DNA of 64,000 bases from Fratercula arctica (lineage: Eukaryota; Chordata; Aves; Charadriiformes; Alcidae): the NCBI GenBank assembly GCA_947846985.1, contig CANTUZ010000023.1, positions 3,367,677-3,431,676 of the forward strand, given 5' to 3'. Below, piece by piece: positions 49,847 to 60,300 of the stretch. Position 1 is the stretch's first letter. Every line of letters begins with the position of its first letter. The notes below the pieces were generated by a model. It did not search any database. It was given only the letters and a program-made list of their open reading frames with translations, and was not told where the DNA came from. Made by a program: the position numbers and the translations under genes.

Positions 49847-52800
49847 GTGAGCTTTTGTGCATGACTCCTACATCATGCTCCAAAACAGATACAGACAAGA
49901 AGTTTGATTACTAATGTTAACAACAGCTATGATTTTTCAGCAGGATGAGGCAAAGAGGATTAAAACAGGCATTTATTTTTAAGGGGAGAGCAGCTGCCCA
50001 AAGTCCTAGGTACAGTTATTTCAGTGTAAGAGTTTACCATGTAGAAAAGGGAACAGCAGACTTCAGATTAAGCTTCCAGACAACGTCACTTATTGAGCAC
50101 TCACTCTAGACACCTGCTGGGAATGTTCTTAATCTTACCTCCTCCCTATAAGGACTACTTACTCCCTAGACACATATACACATTGTTAGAAACCCAGGTT
50201 AGAGAGCAGTACAAACAGACCCATAAATTTTTTTGTTTACAGAGCTTTGGTCTCCAGTGCTTGAAAGGATAAAATTGCCTGTAATAATAACTATCAAGAA
50301 AGCTCTTTGGGTAATTAACAAAGCTGACATGACAAACAAACCCAAAGAGGTAATTCCCCCAGCTCCAACATGAAATTAATGTATTATTTCTGCCCTTTCA
50401 ACATTGCAGTCAGAAAAATCCTGTAAGTCAGGGCAGTAAGGTCACCTCCATGACTTCATTGCAGGCAGACCATCAATAAACTACTTGCTGCACAAGGTAT
50501 GTTTATTTTGACAATGTGCTGGTTCCTGTTTTACCAAAGAGTTTCAAATCAATACCCAACCATTGAGACTTCCAACCTGCTTCAACCTCATTATTATTTC
50601 TGTCTTGTAGCAAAAAAAAAATATCAGTAGAATTAAAGTGGTAGACCATCCTCCCTCCTGTCTTAATTCAGGATAAATATAAAGGAGGTGGAAGAAGTCT
50701 CTTTAGAGCTAAATTCTGGCACACCCAAGTGCACTATCTTTGATATCTTTACCACTCAACAGAAACTCCTTCTGTAGCGGTCACCCTCAGTGTCCTACAT
50801 CCTCAAACTTGCCCACAACTCAGGACACCTGGGGATTTCTGCATGCCAGTTGGCAAGACATATTCTAGTAGTGAGGGCTACCCCTGAAGTAAATGCAGGC
50901 TGGATAAAGACAGGATATCATTACTTAAACCACAACTCAGCATTAACTTCTGCCAAATCTTGGAGTAAGCCAAGGCCCACTTATCTATACAGGTATCCAC
51001 TTTTTTGATAGCACAGTTAAGTGCATCAAGTTCTCCCAGTGTACAGAAGAGCCACTTGTTCCAACAGAATTTAGAACTCAAGACTCCCAGACTTAGAGGA
51101 ACAAGTGTCCTTTTTCTGTCCTTGTCAATATTTAAGTTGCCAGTTTTTCAGAGTGGGAGCTATCTTAGTCTGTTGTCTTTTCTAGGCTTCTATTTTCTTA
51201 TTGTCAATCAAACAGGAGTCTGTTCCACCTAGTATAGATGCCCTTATGCCCTTACCATGCATCTTCAAAGCACTTGACAACAGGAAAAAACCCAACTTTG
51301 GGTATAAACACTTCAGATTCATATTATGCAACTGCTCATTTAAGACAGAGTAATAAAAGCTTGTTGACTTAGAGCAAGGCTAAATCATACTTCATTGCAG
51401 GGGGACAGGGAGCAGAAATCACACTTCCTTTATTGTTCTTCATTAGAGATACAAGTTGTTTTAAAAAACCCAAAGCTTTTAGTTGGCAGAATTAGTTACT
51501 AAGGGATACATTTTAATAAGGGAGTTGTCAGCATGACCCCCTCTTTTACAAAATAGATGTGACAAAAGACAACATTCTCCCCACCCCTTATTGCATTTCT
51601 AGTACATTTCAGAAGAGGAATGATTCCTTCCCAAACCCTAAACTGACATGGTTTCATATAAATCAATCTCCTATCACAGCCAGGAGAGGAAGAAAAAGAC
51701 AGAAGGAAAACCTCCTCAGCATCTCTTTAATATCAGCATCTAACCTGATTGCTTGTATACTCATTTAAGATAAGGTTTCCTAGCAACCTCAGGGATTTGT
51801 AATTAACATTGGGTTTTGAGAAGGACTGCTTTTTACATCCCCTGGTTTTACCTCTAAGATAGAAGTATGAAATAACTTATAAATTTATAAAATTAGTTAT
51901 AAAATTGGTTTTAGTTAAAGTCAAACACCTTGGAATGTTAGACATTTTAATACTAGAGACACTCCCCTTCAGGTGGCAAACCTGACTCTTAAAAATGAGA
52001 TTCTAAAATTCTTCAGCTCTTTTTGCTCTTACATCACAGTAAAACCTTGATGGGCTGTTTCACATACACCAATGTGGTTTAGATAGATCAGGGAGATTTG
52101 AACAGTATAAATCTGAGATACCAATGCAGCTTCAGCACCATTAAGAGTCAAAACTAGATCCTTCGTTCTGTGATAACTAGAACACCTAAGACAGACAAGA
52201 CATTCCTCTTTTCCTAGAATCAAGTACTACAGCTTTTGCCACTTACTGTTCTTCGCTACCAATAACAATGAAGTAAAATAGTCACGTGCTACCATTATTC
52301 TAATGTCCACAAGGATAGGAGATGCAGTTACTAGCCACATACTGCCTAAAGGAGCCAAAAGTTATCAGTATTGTTACTGATAACAGTTTTACGATTATTG
52401 ACATTGATAGCATTAAATCCTAACTAGTCAGCTACAAAACCTATGGTGAAAAGCATGAAACACCCATAAGTGTCATCCTAGAGGTAAATCTATGTTACAT
52501 GCACAGAACTAAACCCTTACTAAATAAGACAAATGGCCTCACCAGCATCTGAACAGCTAACTGCATTAAGGAAATATAAAACTGTCTCTAACCATGACAA
52601 ATCCCTCACACAGCTTCAGCTATACAGCTGGAGCCCCCGCCTTGTTCACTCCCTTTCCTGGCCAACACTGAAAGGAACAAGCCAGTTGTAATGCCAGGAA
52701 AAGTCAAGCTGATCACAGAAGGAAAGCAATACATCAGCTAAGAGAAAACACAGAAGAAACTCTAAGCTTAACAGAGCGCATTACTTAAGAGTAATTGAAG

Positions 52801-53787
52801 ACAATCGTTCTATTTACAAGCCAACAGGAGACCCTCTGTGTAACAGCTTTTTTTCTCTTGCAGACAGTCACAAACTTGGATTAGGGGAGATGCAGTTTAA
52901 GCTTATAGCAGAATGAAGACAACTGTCCAGATGTGAGACACCCATTGCTGGCAGAGGACATAGGCACAGGAGAAGGGCCCATAATAAGAAGAAAGTGTAC
53001 TTTTCACACCATATCTGGAAACAGTAAAGTGTTTCTAACAGAAGTTATACAATTGGATGAAAGCATATGGTAAAGGTAGCAGCATTAGATGAACTTTAAT
53101 GTACTATTACCACTGAAGCTACAGCAATGGATTTTTTTTTTATATTAATAAATTAGACACAAAGAAAAGCCTGAACCTCTACAGTCTGACCCTTTGTTCC
53201 TGTATGCTGAGCACGTCCCCTCCCTCTGCTTGTGTTTCTACATAAGCAGTGACTGACACAGTACCCTCTACTGCATGCTCTGTGCTTTGGTCACAGATCC
53301 ATCCCCTCAAACAAGATAATTACTTGCCATTTTCACTTCATCTAAAAGTAATTCTCAACTGAACCATTCCCTTTTACATCCAAGCTTCCTCTAGTTCACT
53401 GGAAACCCACCTACTATGAACAAGACACACACCTATTCAGTGCAAATAATAAAAAAACCCCATACTCTGAAGGAGTTACACATTAATGTCAAGTTAAGGA
53501 GCTACTGTGAGCCACAGCTGTATTCTTTCCATCTTCTACACAGGCATTGCTGTGGTGATAAATGTTAACTGGAGACAGCTGAAAATGTTTCACATCAGAG
53601 CATTTCACCTGACTGAAGAGATGCTTGGGCAGAGCTAAATGCTAAAGGAATGGGTTGCTTTGCCTTAATAAAACATTTACATTACATGATATTAAGTTCT
53701 GAAACACCTGTGAACAGTTTTGGAACATTACACTAATATTGACATACAAGCCAAACTTAGATCCAAAATATTTTTACTGAAATAAAA
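49847..53787. other. Unique DNA with one strong hairpin
   Basis: No splice-supported frame was found. The stretch at 51.88-51.91 kb is almost pure A/T (taaatttataaaattagt). Confidence 0.5.
52361..52384. repeat. Perfect 10-bp stem with a 4-base loop
   Basis: gttatcagta (52361-52370) and tactgataac (52375-52384) are exact reverse complements around ttgt. It could form a cruciform or an RNA hairpin, and the stem is also a palindromic GATA-like (tatc/gata) pair. Confidence 0.9.
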
Positions 53788-53852
53788 ATCATAGGATGGT
53801 TAGAGTTGGAAGGGACCTTAAAGATCATCTAGTTCCAAGCATTGCCATTGAA
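53788..53852 (-). mobile_element. Short CR1 LINE 3' tail
   Basis: The plus strand reads atcataggatggttagagttgg, then aagggaccttaaagatcatc and tagttcc (in pieces), the reverse complement of the last 60 or so bases of a CR1. Heavily truncated and non-coding. Confidence 0.85.
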
Positions 53853-55483
53853 CGAGAAACACACATTAAGTGGTTTTCCTCATGAGAATTTTGAAGTGAA
53901 CTTTCAAGTGAACTAAGAACCAGCAGAAAGGAAACTGCAGATAAAAAAAATATAAACAGCAGTTGCATTTTGGTCTTCCTTCACTTAAAGTGTTTTGGGG
54001 TTCTCATTTCCGAGTTCCCCTCCCATTAAAGCAGTAGATTTCCACAGTTTCCTCAGGCAACTCTACAACAGATTTTGCTGCTTTAAATCACTTCTCCATA
54101 GGCTGAAGTGGCAAAACCCAGCAATAATCAAACACTTTTTTACTCCTTTCAAGAACTGCTATAGACTCTGGGTCAATTAGGACTAGCAAAACAAAAAAGG
54201 CAGGTAAAAATCAAAGTGACAAGAGTCAAGCTTGGAACTATATTAAAGCATAAGAGAAAGCTCAGATGTGACATGATTTTTAGACTAAATAACCGGCTCA
54301 TCTGAGAGCTCTTCCACATCTTTAGCTTGATCTTTGCTGTTCATATAGAGTAGGCTGCAAAGGTCAGGAAATATCAGATAGAGAAATGAGCTCTTACAAT
54401 CTTTACTATTCCCAGGACACAGGAAAAAGGAAGCATCCTTCTGCAGTCTTTGGCACAACAAGCTTTTCAATAGTCAGCTTAGACATTTGAGTAACTCTAA
54501 ATCCCTGTTGCATAGCCTTTGAGTTGCATAACCTTTGTATTGACAGTAGATTTTCAAGGTTGTTCTGAGGGGTTTTATTCCCTCTCCCCTCCACACAAGC
54601 CTCCTGCATAGCTTTATTGCTAAAAGCTTGCCAACAGTACTCATTTTTAGAAATTGAGACAGCAAAACCTACTGCTTCTTTTAGAATAAGAACAGAGAAG
54701 AATTCTTTTCTTCAGCAGGAAGAAAACAAGAATTTTGAACAAGAGTCATCACTCAGGCAGAGCCCCCTTGGCCTCATTTAGCACCTTGAAAACTACAGGA
54801 TTAACCATGGCCTAGAGACACACTACACAGTACCTCAGCCATAACACAGCACATTCATAATTTCTATTTTAATAATATCCAGATATTGCATTTTTTAAGC
54901 AGGAACCAGTTTTTAAGCCAGCAGAGATCCCTCAGTTCCCAAACCCATTATTTTTGTCACTACTTAGTGAACCATTTGGAAGTTTGAGCAGGAACAAAGC
55001 CAAGTACTACCACCAGAGAACATAACCAAACCACAGCGCTCTTCTCTCCACCCAGAAAGCTGCTTCACAACCCTCTGTTGACTAAGGGAAGCCTCCAGCA
55101 ATGGATACCTTTAAAGTTGCACCAGAAGTAGCAGCTTTTCTACTTTAACACTTCCTTTCTTTCTGTTGTTTGAAGTACTCCCCCTTTCAGGATACAGAGC
55201 TTAAACATAACTGAAAATACTTATAGAGCTATTTGCCAAGGCTGCAGGCTCAGTACAGGCCTCAGGCTTGCTGCTCACCAAGACACCATTTCCCTGCTGA
55301 GGATTAGCTGTTCCTGTGCAGTCCCAGCACTGCAGTAGCACCATGTACCATGTATAACATCAAATAGAAAAAACTCAACTTTGTTTATCTAGGCACAAAT
55401 CACCTCAGAGAAAGCTGCCCTCAGCAGCCAGCTCACCTCACAGACCTGACCCTCTATAGCACCCTCACAGCACCACTGCTTAC
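53853..55483. other. First part of the presumed intron 1 of the leftward gene
   Basis: Overlapping minus frames at 54285-54665 have no splice sites. The sequence becomes less AT-rich from about 55.0 kb toward the promoter. Confidence 0.5.
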
Positions 55484-55538
55484 CTGAGGCAGCGACCAGG
55501 ACCAGGACCAGGACCAGCACCAGAACAATCCTCTGCAT
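55484..55538 (-). CDS. First coding exon: signal peptide, phase-1 donor
   Basis: On the minus strand an ATG at 55538-55536 opens 18 codons, MQRIVLVLVLVLVLVAAS, plus one base, ending at a consensus donor CAG|GTAAGC. It has a short basic N-region (Arg3), a strongly hydrophobic core of alternating Val and Leu and a small-residue AAS end, which together form a textbook secretory signal peptide. A signal exon with a phase-1 donor is the usual first exon of many secreted or membrane proteins built from phase-1 modules (immunoglobulin, Kazal, WAP, Ly6 and others), but the next exon does not confirm any of these. A TATA-like box 44 bases upstream of the ATG supports a very short leader. The core is encoded by a hexanucleotide repeat. 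The gene is unidentified; the best next exon is at 41.7 kb. Confidence 0.62.
55494..55523. repeat. Hexanucleotide repeat in the signal-peptide codons
   Basis: Four exact gaccag units plus one caccag on the plus strand (CTGGTC on the minus strand) encode the Leu-Val core of the signal peptide. Gain or loss of a unit would add or remove one Val-Leu pair without changing frame. Confidence 0.9.
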
Positions 55539-55600
55539 CCCACTGCTCTCTTACAAAATAGTTGCTCTCCCCTTTTTCTGCTTTAAATACCCGCCTTTCT
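55539..55600 (-). promoter_or_regulatory. TATA-type core promoter of the leftward gene
   Basis: TATTTAAA lies at 55589-55582 on the minus strand. Transcription would start about 25-30 bases downstream, at roughly 55555, leaving a leader of under 20 bases before the ATG at 55538. The sequence around the start is purine-rich (GAAAAAGGGG, GAGAGCAACT). A TATA box suggests regulated or tissue-restricted expression rather than housekeeping. The start site is inferred, not seen. Confidence 0.5.
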
Positions 55601-55683
55601 CCGCAGGTGGGGCTGGGGAGAGCAGCCCCTCACAGCCCCGCCCTCAGCCCAGCCCCATACAAAAGCCCCCTCCGCGGGAACTC

Positions 55684-55701
55684 ACTTCCGGAAATGGCGG
55701 C
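55684..55701 (+). promoter_or_regulatory. ETS site next to a YY1 site
   Basis: acttccgg (ETS/GABP type, 55684-55691) abuts aaatggcggc (YY1 type, 55692-55701). In TATA-less vertebrate housekeeping promoters YY1 sites of this form typically sit just downstream of the start in this orientation, so transcription probably starts at about 55.68-55.69 kb and runs rightward. Confidence 0.6.
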
Positions 55702-55775
55702 TATCTCCTTCTCCTCACCTCCTCTCGCCTGCCTGTGGGGCTGTTGAGCTGCTCTCTGTTTCTCCTCGGCTACAG
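55690..55775 (+). other. Probable non-coding first exon of the rightward gene
   Basis: It runs from the inferred start to a donor CTACAG|GTACTT (GT at 55776-55777). The only ATG in it is the one inside the YY1 site (55694), which opens MAAISFSSPPLACLWGC and stops at 55747, before the donor. It is therefore an upstream ORF or irrelevant, and the main start codon must lie in a later exon. The donor fits at -3 to +4 but has T at +5 and +6, so its strength is only moderate. Confidence 0.45.
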
Positions 55776-56849
55776 GTACTTGCAGCCTTGCTTATTTTAG
55801 AGGTGGGGCTGCTGTGCCCTCTTGTTTCCTTCTTAACTTAAATATTTGGCTTTAAGTGATGGTAGTTTTCGTTGAGGGTGAATAGGTAGGTTGTGCTTCA
55901 GGTCAGGCTTTGGTTCAGCGTGCAGGCAGAGGCCATGCCTGGTCCCCCTCTCCTGAGGGGGCAAGCACAGGTCTGCCTCAAAGGCTAGGCCTTGGTGTAA
56001 TGCCCTCGTGTAACATGGGGATATTTTTGCCCTTAGCTCTCTGAGTTTTTCCCTTTAGCAGTACTTAAGCCTGGGCTGCTATGCTCTCTCTCTGGTTTTC
56101 AGTTCTAGCTGACCTTAGCTGCTCTCAGGTAGCAGAAGGAAATCTGTATGAGGAGCTAAACTTGATGGTTTAGCCTCATCTTGGGCTGTGCTCTCTGGCT
56201 TCCTCTCAAGTGCTAAGAGGGCACAGAGAAAGGGGGGAAAAAAGTCCCTTAGGCTTTAGAAAGTGTTGCTTTCTTGTCCTTTAGGCCTTTTTAATGTATT
56301 ATTTTGTCTTATTTAATGTTTTTATCATGTTGTAAGCTGGTATGCTTCTCAGCATCAAAGAACACTGCTTTATTGTGACATTTTCAAATGCAAAGTACAT
56401 GGCAGTAATAGCTTTCCAAAGTGTGTTCATTTAGCTTGGCAACATTTATGTGTGGCAGGGAGAAGAAGAAAGGGGGGAAAAAACCCAACTCTACATAAAA
56501 CTGGTGCTTTGAGCAAAAGTCTATGATGATTATTTAGCAAACAAGCTCCTGTATTAGAATGGCAGAGAGGAAGATTGCATATCCAGACTAAATTACACTT
56601 TACAGGGAGATGGCACAGAATGGCTTTCTGCTGAGGTTATGCTTAAATTATAGCTGTTGCTAAAGCAAACAGCTCACAGTTTATATGTGAATTTGAATTA
56701 TGCATCCAGGAGGCAGTATGTTTATGAAAAAAAAATAAGTCAAGTCAATAGATTGCTAAATTGCAACTACATTTGTAAAGGACAAAAATAACTGTGGTAG
56801 CAGGGCATCACAAATGAACCACAAACATGCATTATTTACTGTTGTCCAG
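55776..56849. other. Presumed start of intron 1 of the rightward gene
   Basis: No open frame with splice support was found. C/T-rich near the promoter, then AT-rich. Confidence 0.4.
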
Positions 56850-56923
56850 CACTCTTAAGAGAAACAGTTTAGCTCTTGAACACCCCAGGAATCATTGTGA
56901 TGATAAAATTGTAAGGAAACTAG
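56850..56923 (+). CDS. Candidate second exon of the rightward gene
   Basis: The exon is 74 bases between a strong acceptor (TTATTTACTGTTGTCCAG) and a consensus donor (AAACTAG|GTAAGT). Only one frame is open (phase 2 to 1): TLKRNSLALEHPRNHCDDKI, then VRKL. It has no ATG in that frame, so if it is coding the start must lie in an exon between it and the promoter, or it is part of the untranslated leader. It lies 1.1 kb downstream of the presumed first exon. The open frame continues beyond both splice sites (69 codons), which lowers its weight. No family recognised. Confidence 0.3.
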
Positions 56924-57189
56924 GTAAGTTTCTGACTTTTGTGAGTGTTTATTGTTTCATTTGGGACCTTCAGTGCCTTAAAGTGGCCCAGTGCTTTGGA
57001 GATACATGCTCACAGATGTATAGAGCGTGGTGGTGAATGGTTTAGGATGTCTTCTGGAGGTGTTACTGTAGTAAGAAGACTTGTTCATTTGCATCAAATA
57101 GTGTAGATAACCAGTGTTTGGAGGTAGATGTGAATTTGTTATCTCTATTGTATGAGCTGGAGGCAATGTTTTCAAAACAGGTTAGATAA

Positions 57190-57371
57190 TTTGAAAACCG
57201 TATGTGATACAGGAGACTTCTGGAGTGCATTGAACATAGCTTCAAGGACAGGTTGGATGAGGCTCTGAGGAACCTGATCTAGTTGAAGATGTCCCTGCTC
57301 ATTGCAGGGGGAGTTGGACTAGATGACCTTTAAAGGTCCATTCCACCCCAAACCATTCTATGATTCTATGA
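57190..57371 (+). mobile_element. CR1 LINE 3' end with tail repeat
   Basis: Ends in the typical CR1 order: ggttggatgaggctctgagg, aacctgatctagttgaagatgtccctgctc (broken here), ggagttggactagatgacc, then a tail of two cattctatgattctatga-type units. The tail is clean, so this copy is younger or better preserved than the 15.7 kb copy. 5'-truncated and non-coding; the left boundary is uncertain by about 50 bases. Confidence 0.88.
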
Positions 57372-60300
57372 AAACACTGGTCCATGGAGTGCTGTGGGAC
57401 CCCTGCAGGGTCCTAATGTACACAGGCACTTATGTTTTGTTGAAGTGTATGAAGCATTAAGAGATTTGATTTTTAAACCTGGTTTGAATTTAGATGTGAC
57501 AGCTGGGGCAGCCCTTTCTCCATCTGTGTGCTCCACTTCTCTGCGTAGGTTATGATCTCAACAGCAAGGAAGGTAGATGCAGTTCAGCCCCTGGTCTATT
57601 AGTCTATGCAAAAAAACTTCATTGCTAAGTAGTGAAGCGTGGCTGAGGAATTGCACATCTGTTTTGCTCTCCTAGTACAGGAATGATGAGTCCTTCTGGG
57701 GCTGTGGGTCAAGTGTGAAGGGAAAGTCCGCCTAGGGACATAGTGGCTGAGCCGGGACCTCCTGGGAGATCTGTCCTTGCTCTGCTACAAAAATGCTCCT
57801 TAGAATTCCGGCACTGGGAGCATATGCTGAGCAATGCTTCATTAAGTTCATAATGCCTAAGTGTTACAATGGGTATAAAGGTAAACCTCAACAGTGTTAT
57901 CTCTTTCATTTGCTTGTTTGCTAATATTGTTTTTCTCGCTGAATTTAATGAAACTGGCTGTTTTTTCTGTTCCAAGCAAATTCTTTGTTGTTTTTCCCAT
58001 TGTTATTAAAGTCAGTGAAATATATAATGTCTCTAATGAAGATCAAAGTACTATTGTTCTAGTTGTTTTACCATTACAAATGGAGAGGTGTGAAAGACAA
58101 GACGCAGGCTTTCTCTGCCTGTTGGAGAGGAATTGTGCTAAGTGGAGTCCTAGACAAGACCATGGGTGTTCATGTACTACATATTTATTATGATCTGTCT
58201 AATTGCTTTTAATTGGAAGTACAAGCCTTAAATTTGTGATCCAATAACTGTAATGTTAGGATTGTCAGGACATTCTCCTCACCAGCCTTTTTATTAGAAC
58301 TGAAGTAAAAAGATAATGCAAGATTCAGTCAAGCATTTTCTCTGTAACATTTCAAACTGTCACTTAAAATGTACAAACATTCCTGAGCAAGGGAGATTTT
58401 TTTCTACTCCCACCCTTTTATTCCTTTGTGATAACTCCCCTAACAGTACCTCTGACAGCTGAACATGGTTTCTGACTTGTGATCAAAACCACAAGAGAAC
58501 TCAGTCAGTTCCTCCCCTTGTCTTGCCCTTCCTCCCCCTTTTTTGTGCAATGCCAGCCCTGTGAAAGTCAAATCTAATCCTCCTACTAAAAGACACTGGC
58601 TATCAAATAATTATTTATGCTATTGTTTAGTTAATGCTTTATTACCCTGGGAACAGTTTTAACTTGGGGGGGGGGGAGAGGGAGACTGATTGAAATGTAT
58701 AGAAAAACTGTAATCTGCAAACTGAAATGTGAAGAGTTAGGAAAATAACCGGTGTATAAAGGAAGCAGTGACACATACTGCAAGGCTGCAGAGCTTCTCA
58801 ATAGCTAAAAATGTGAGAAGGTGCATCTTGATACTTTTAAAAGCTCATTATTAATTTTAAAACCAGACTGTTTTTAAAGGACTCTAGGACATTAAGAATA
58901 GTTAAATAGATCTTCAGTCTTCCATGTGAAGTTTTCAATGTTAAAGCCTTGAAAGTAAGGGCAAGAAATGGAAGATGGACGCTGCCCTAAATACTTTCCT
59001 CTACTGAACTGTAACAAGCCAACTTTGAATTCTCAGGGAGGCATGTGCATATAACACACTAGATATTTTTTCCTGTCTGTAAGGACCAGCTTCATATAAA
59101 ATGCTTATGAAAGAGGAATTGCAGTTGCTCAGCAAATGCATATGGAAAATTGAAGCAAAGGCTTACAAATGGAGAACCAAGAACCAGAGCCAGGAGAAAG
59201 AAAATGGAAAATTGAAAGCATGTGTAAGATGTAAAGGGTGGTACTGTGTAATTGGTATAATGTTAGAAATTGAAATGCATTAGGTATCTCAAATGTGGAT
59301 ATGTAAGATACTTGCACAAATCCTATAGTAAGTTACTCTTCATTAAAAAGTGATGAAGAGAAAATAAATTAAAAGTAGTAAAATAGGGGGGAAATGGATG
59401 AGTAATTACTTCCTTCAGGTACAGCTGTAGTTATGAAGCCACACATTATTTACATCCTTATGAAGCTAAACAGTCCTGATGTGTTCTAATACAAATCCAA
59501 AGGATGAAAATTAAACTCCATGGAGTGTCTCCTAGTAGTTGTGGCATCGTGTATGCTGAAAGGATCTGTTACACACCAGCCTTTCTAAAGAAGGCAGAGG
59601 TAGGAATAAGGGGAGCTTGTATTCAGCTGCACTAAGGCTCCTCCAAAGAACTGGAGTGTGAGAACATTTGCCCACAAGCTGCACCAGAGTGAGGTTTCAT
59701 GAGCTCTTACATCTTAATTAGCTTATGGTACAACACCAGAGAATAGGTCAGAGGGACAGAGCTATTTGTCAGACTTATTACTAACACTGGGCAGGTTTAG
59801 TGTGTAGTCCTCTTGGGGAGGAAACATGTTCTGTATTGAGTGTGGGAGAAAGTGCAAATAGAGTTGGGCAGTAAATCTAGAGATAAATTACTTATGAAGA
59901 TGTAAGCGTCCCATAACTTGTCCATGCATAACAACCAGGTTGAGATAAATAAGGGGATATTTTTTTCCAGGAAAAGAGGTAGAAACTGAGAGAAATAGGT
60001 GGAGGAGATGTAGGATGGCATCCTAGCAGGCTGTGACAAAAGGGTAGTTAGTGCAACTAAGCACTAACAATGACTAGAAGTGAAAATTAAACTTTTGTCA
60101 TGGCATTTGCTGGTGTGTCGAGCTGTAGACAGCCAAATGAGTTTGGAGCTAAGCTTACATTCTTGGAATACTTAGTTTGTGGAAATGGATCTTGGACTGA
60201 CATACAGGGGGGCTGGATGTAGTTCCTGGTTTTCCTGCAGCTCTGGGTCAGCTGGGGAGAAACACAGAGGTACTGTTTCCCAAGTTTCCCACCTACAGAC

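Larger units (their letters stand above)
55585..55780. promoter_or_regulatory. Small CpG-rich island, divergent promoter
   Basis: About nine CpGs fall within roughly 190 bases in a window where CpG is otherwise rare. The island also holds a GC box (ccccgccc, 55636-55643) and several CCC-rich Sp1-like stretches. The TATA box facing left and the ETS/YY1 pair facing right lie about 100 bases apart, so one nucleosome-free region could serve two divergent transcripts. Confidence 0.6.

Noticed and set aside
55562..55747. 61-codon plus frame through the promoter
   Set aside because: It overlaps the leftward promoter and leader, is proline-rich because of GC composition, and ends with the short upstream ORF; not a plausible protein.
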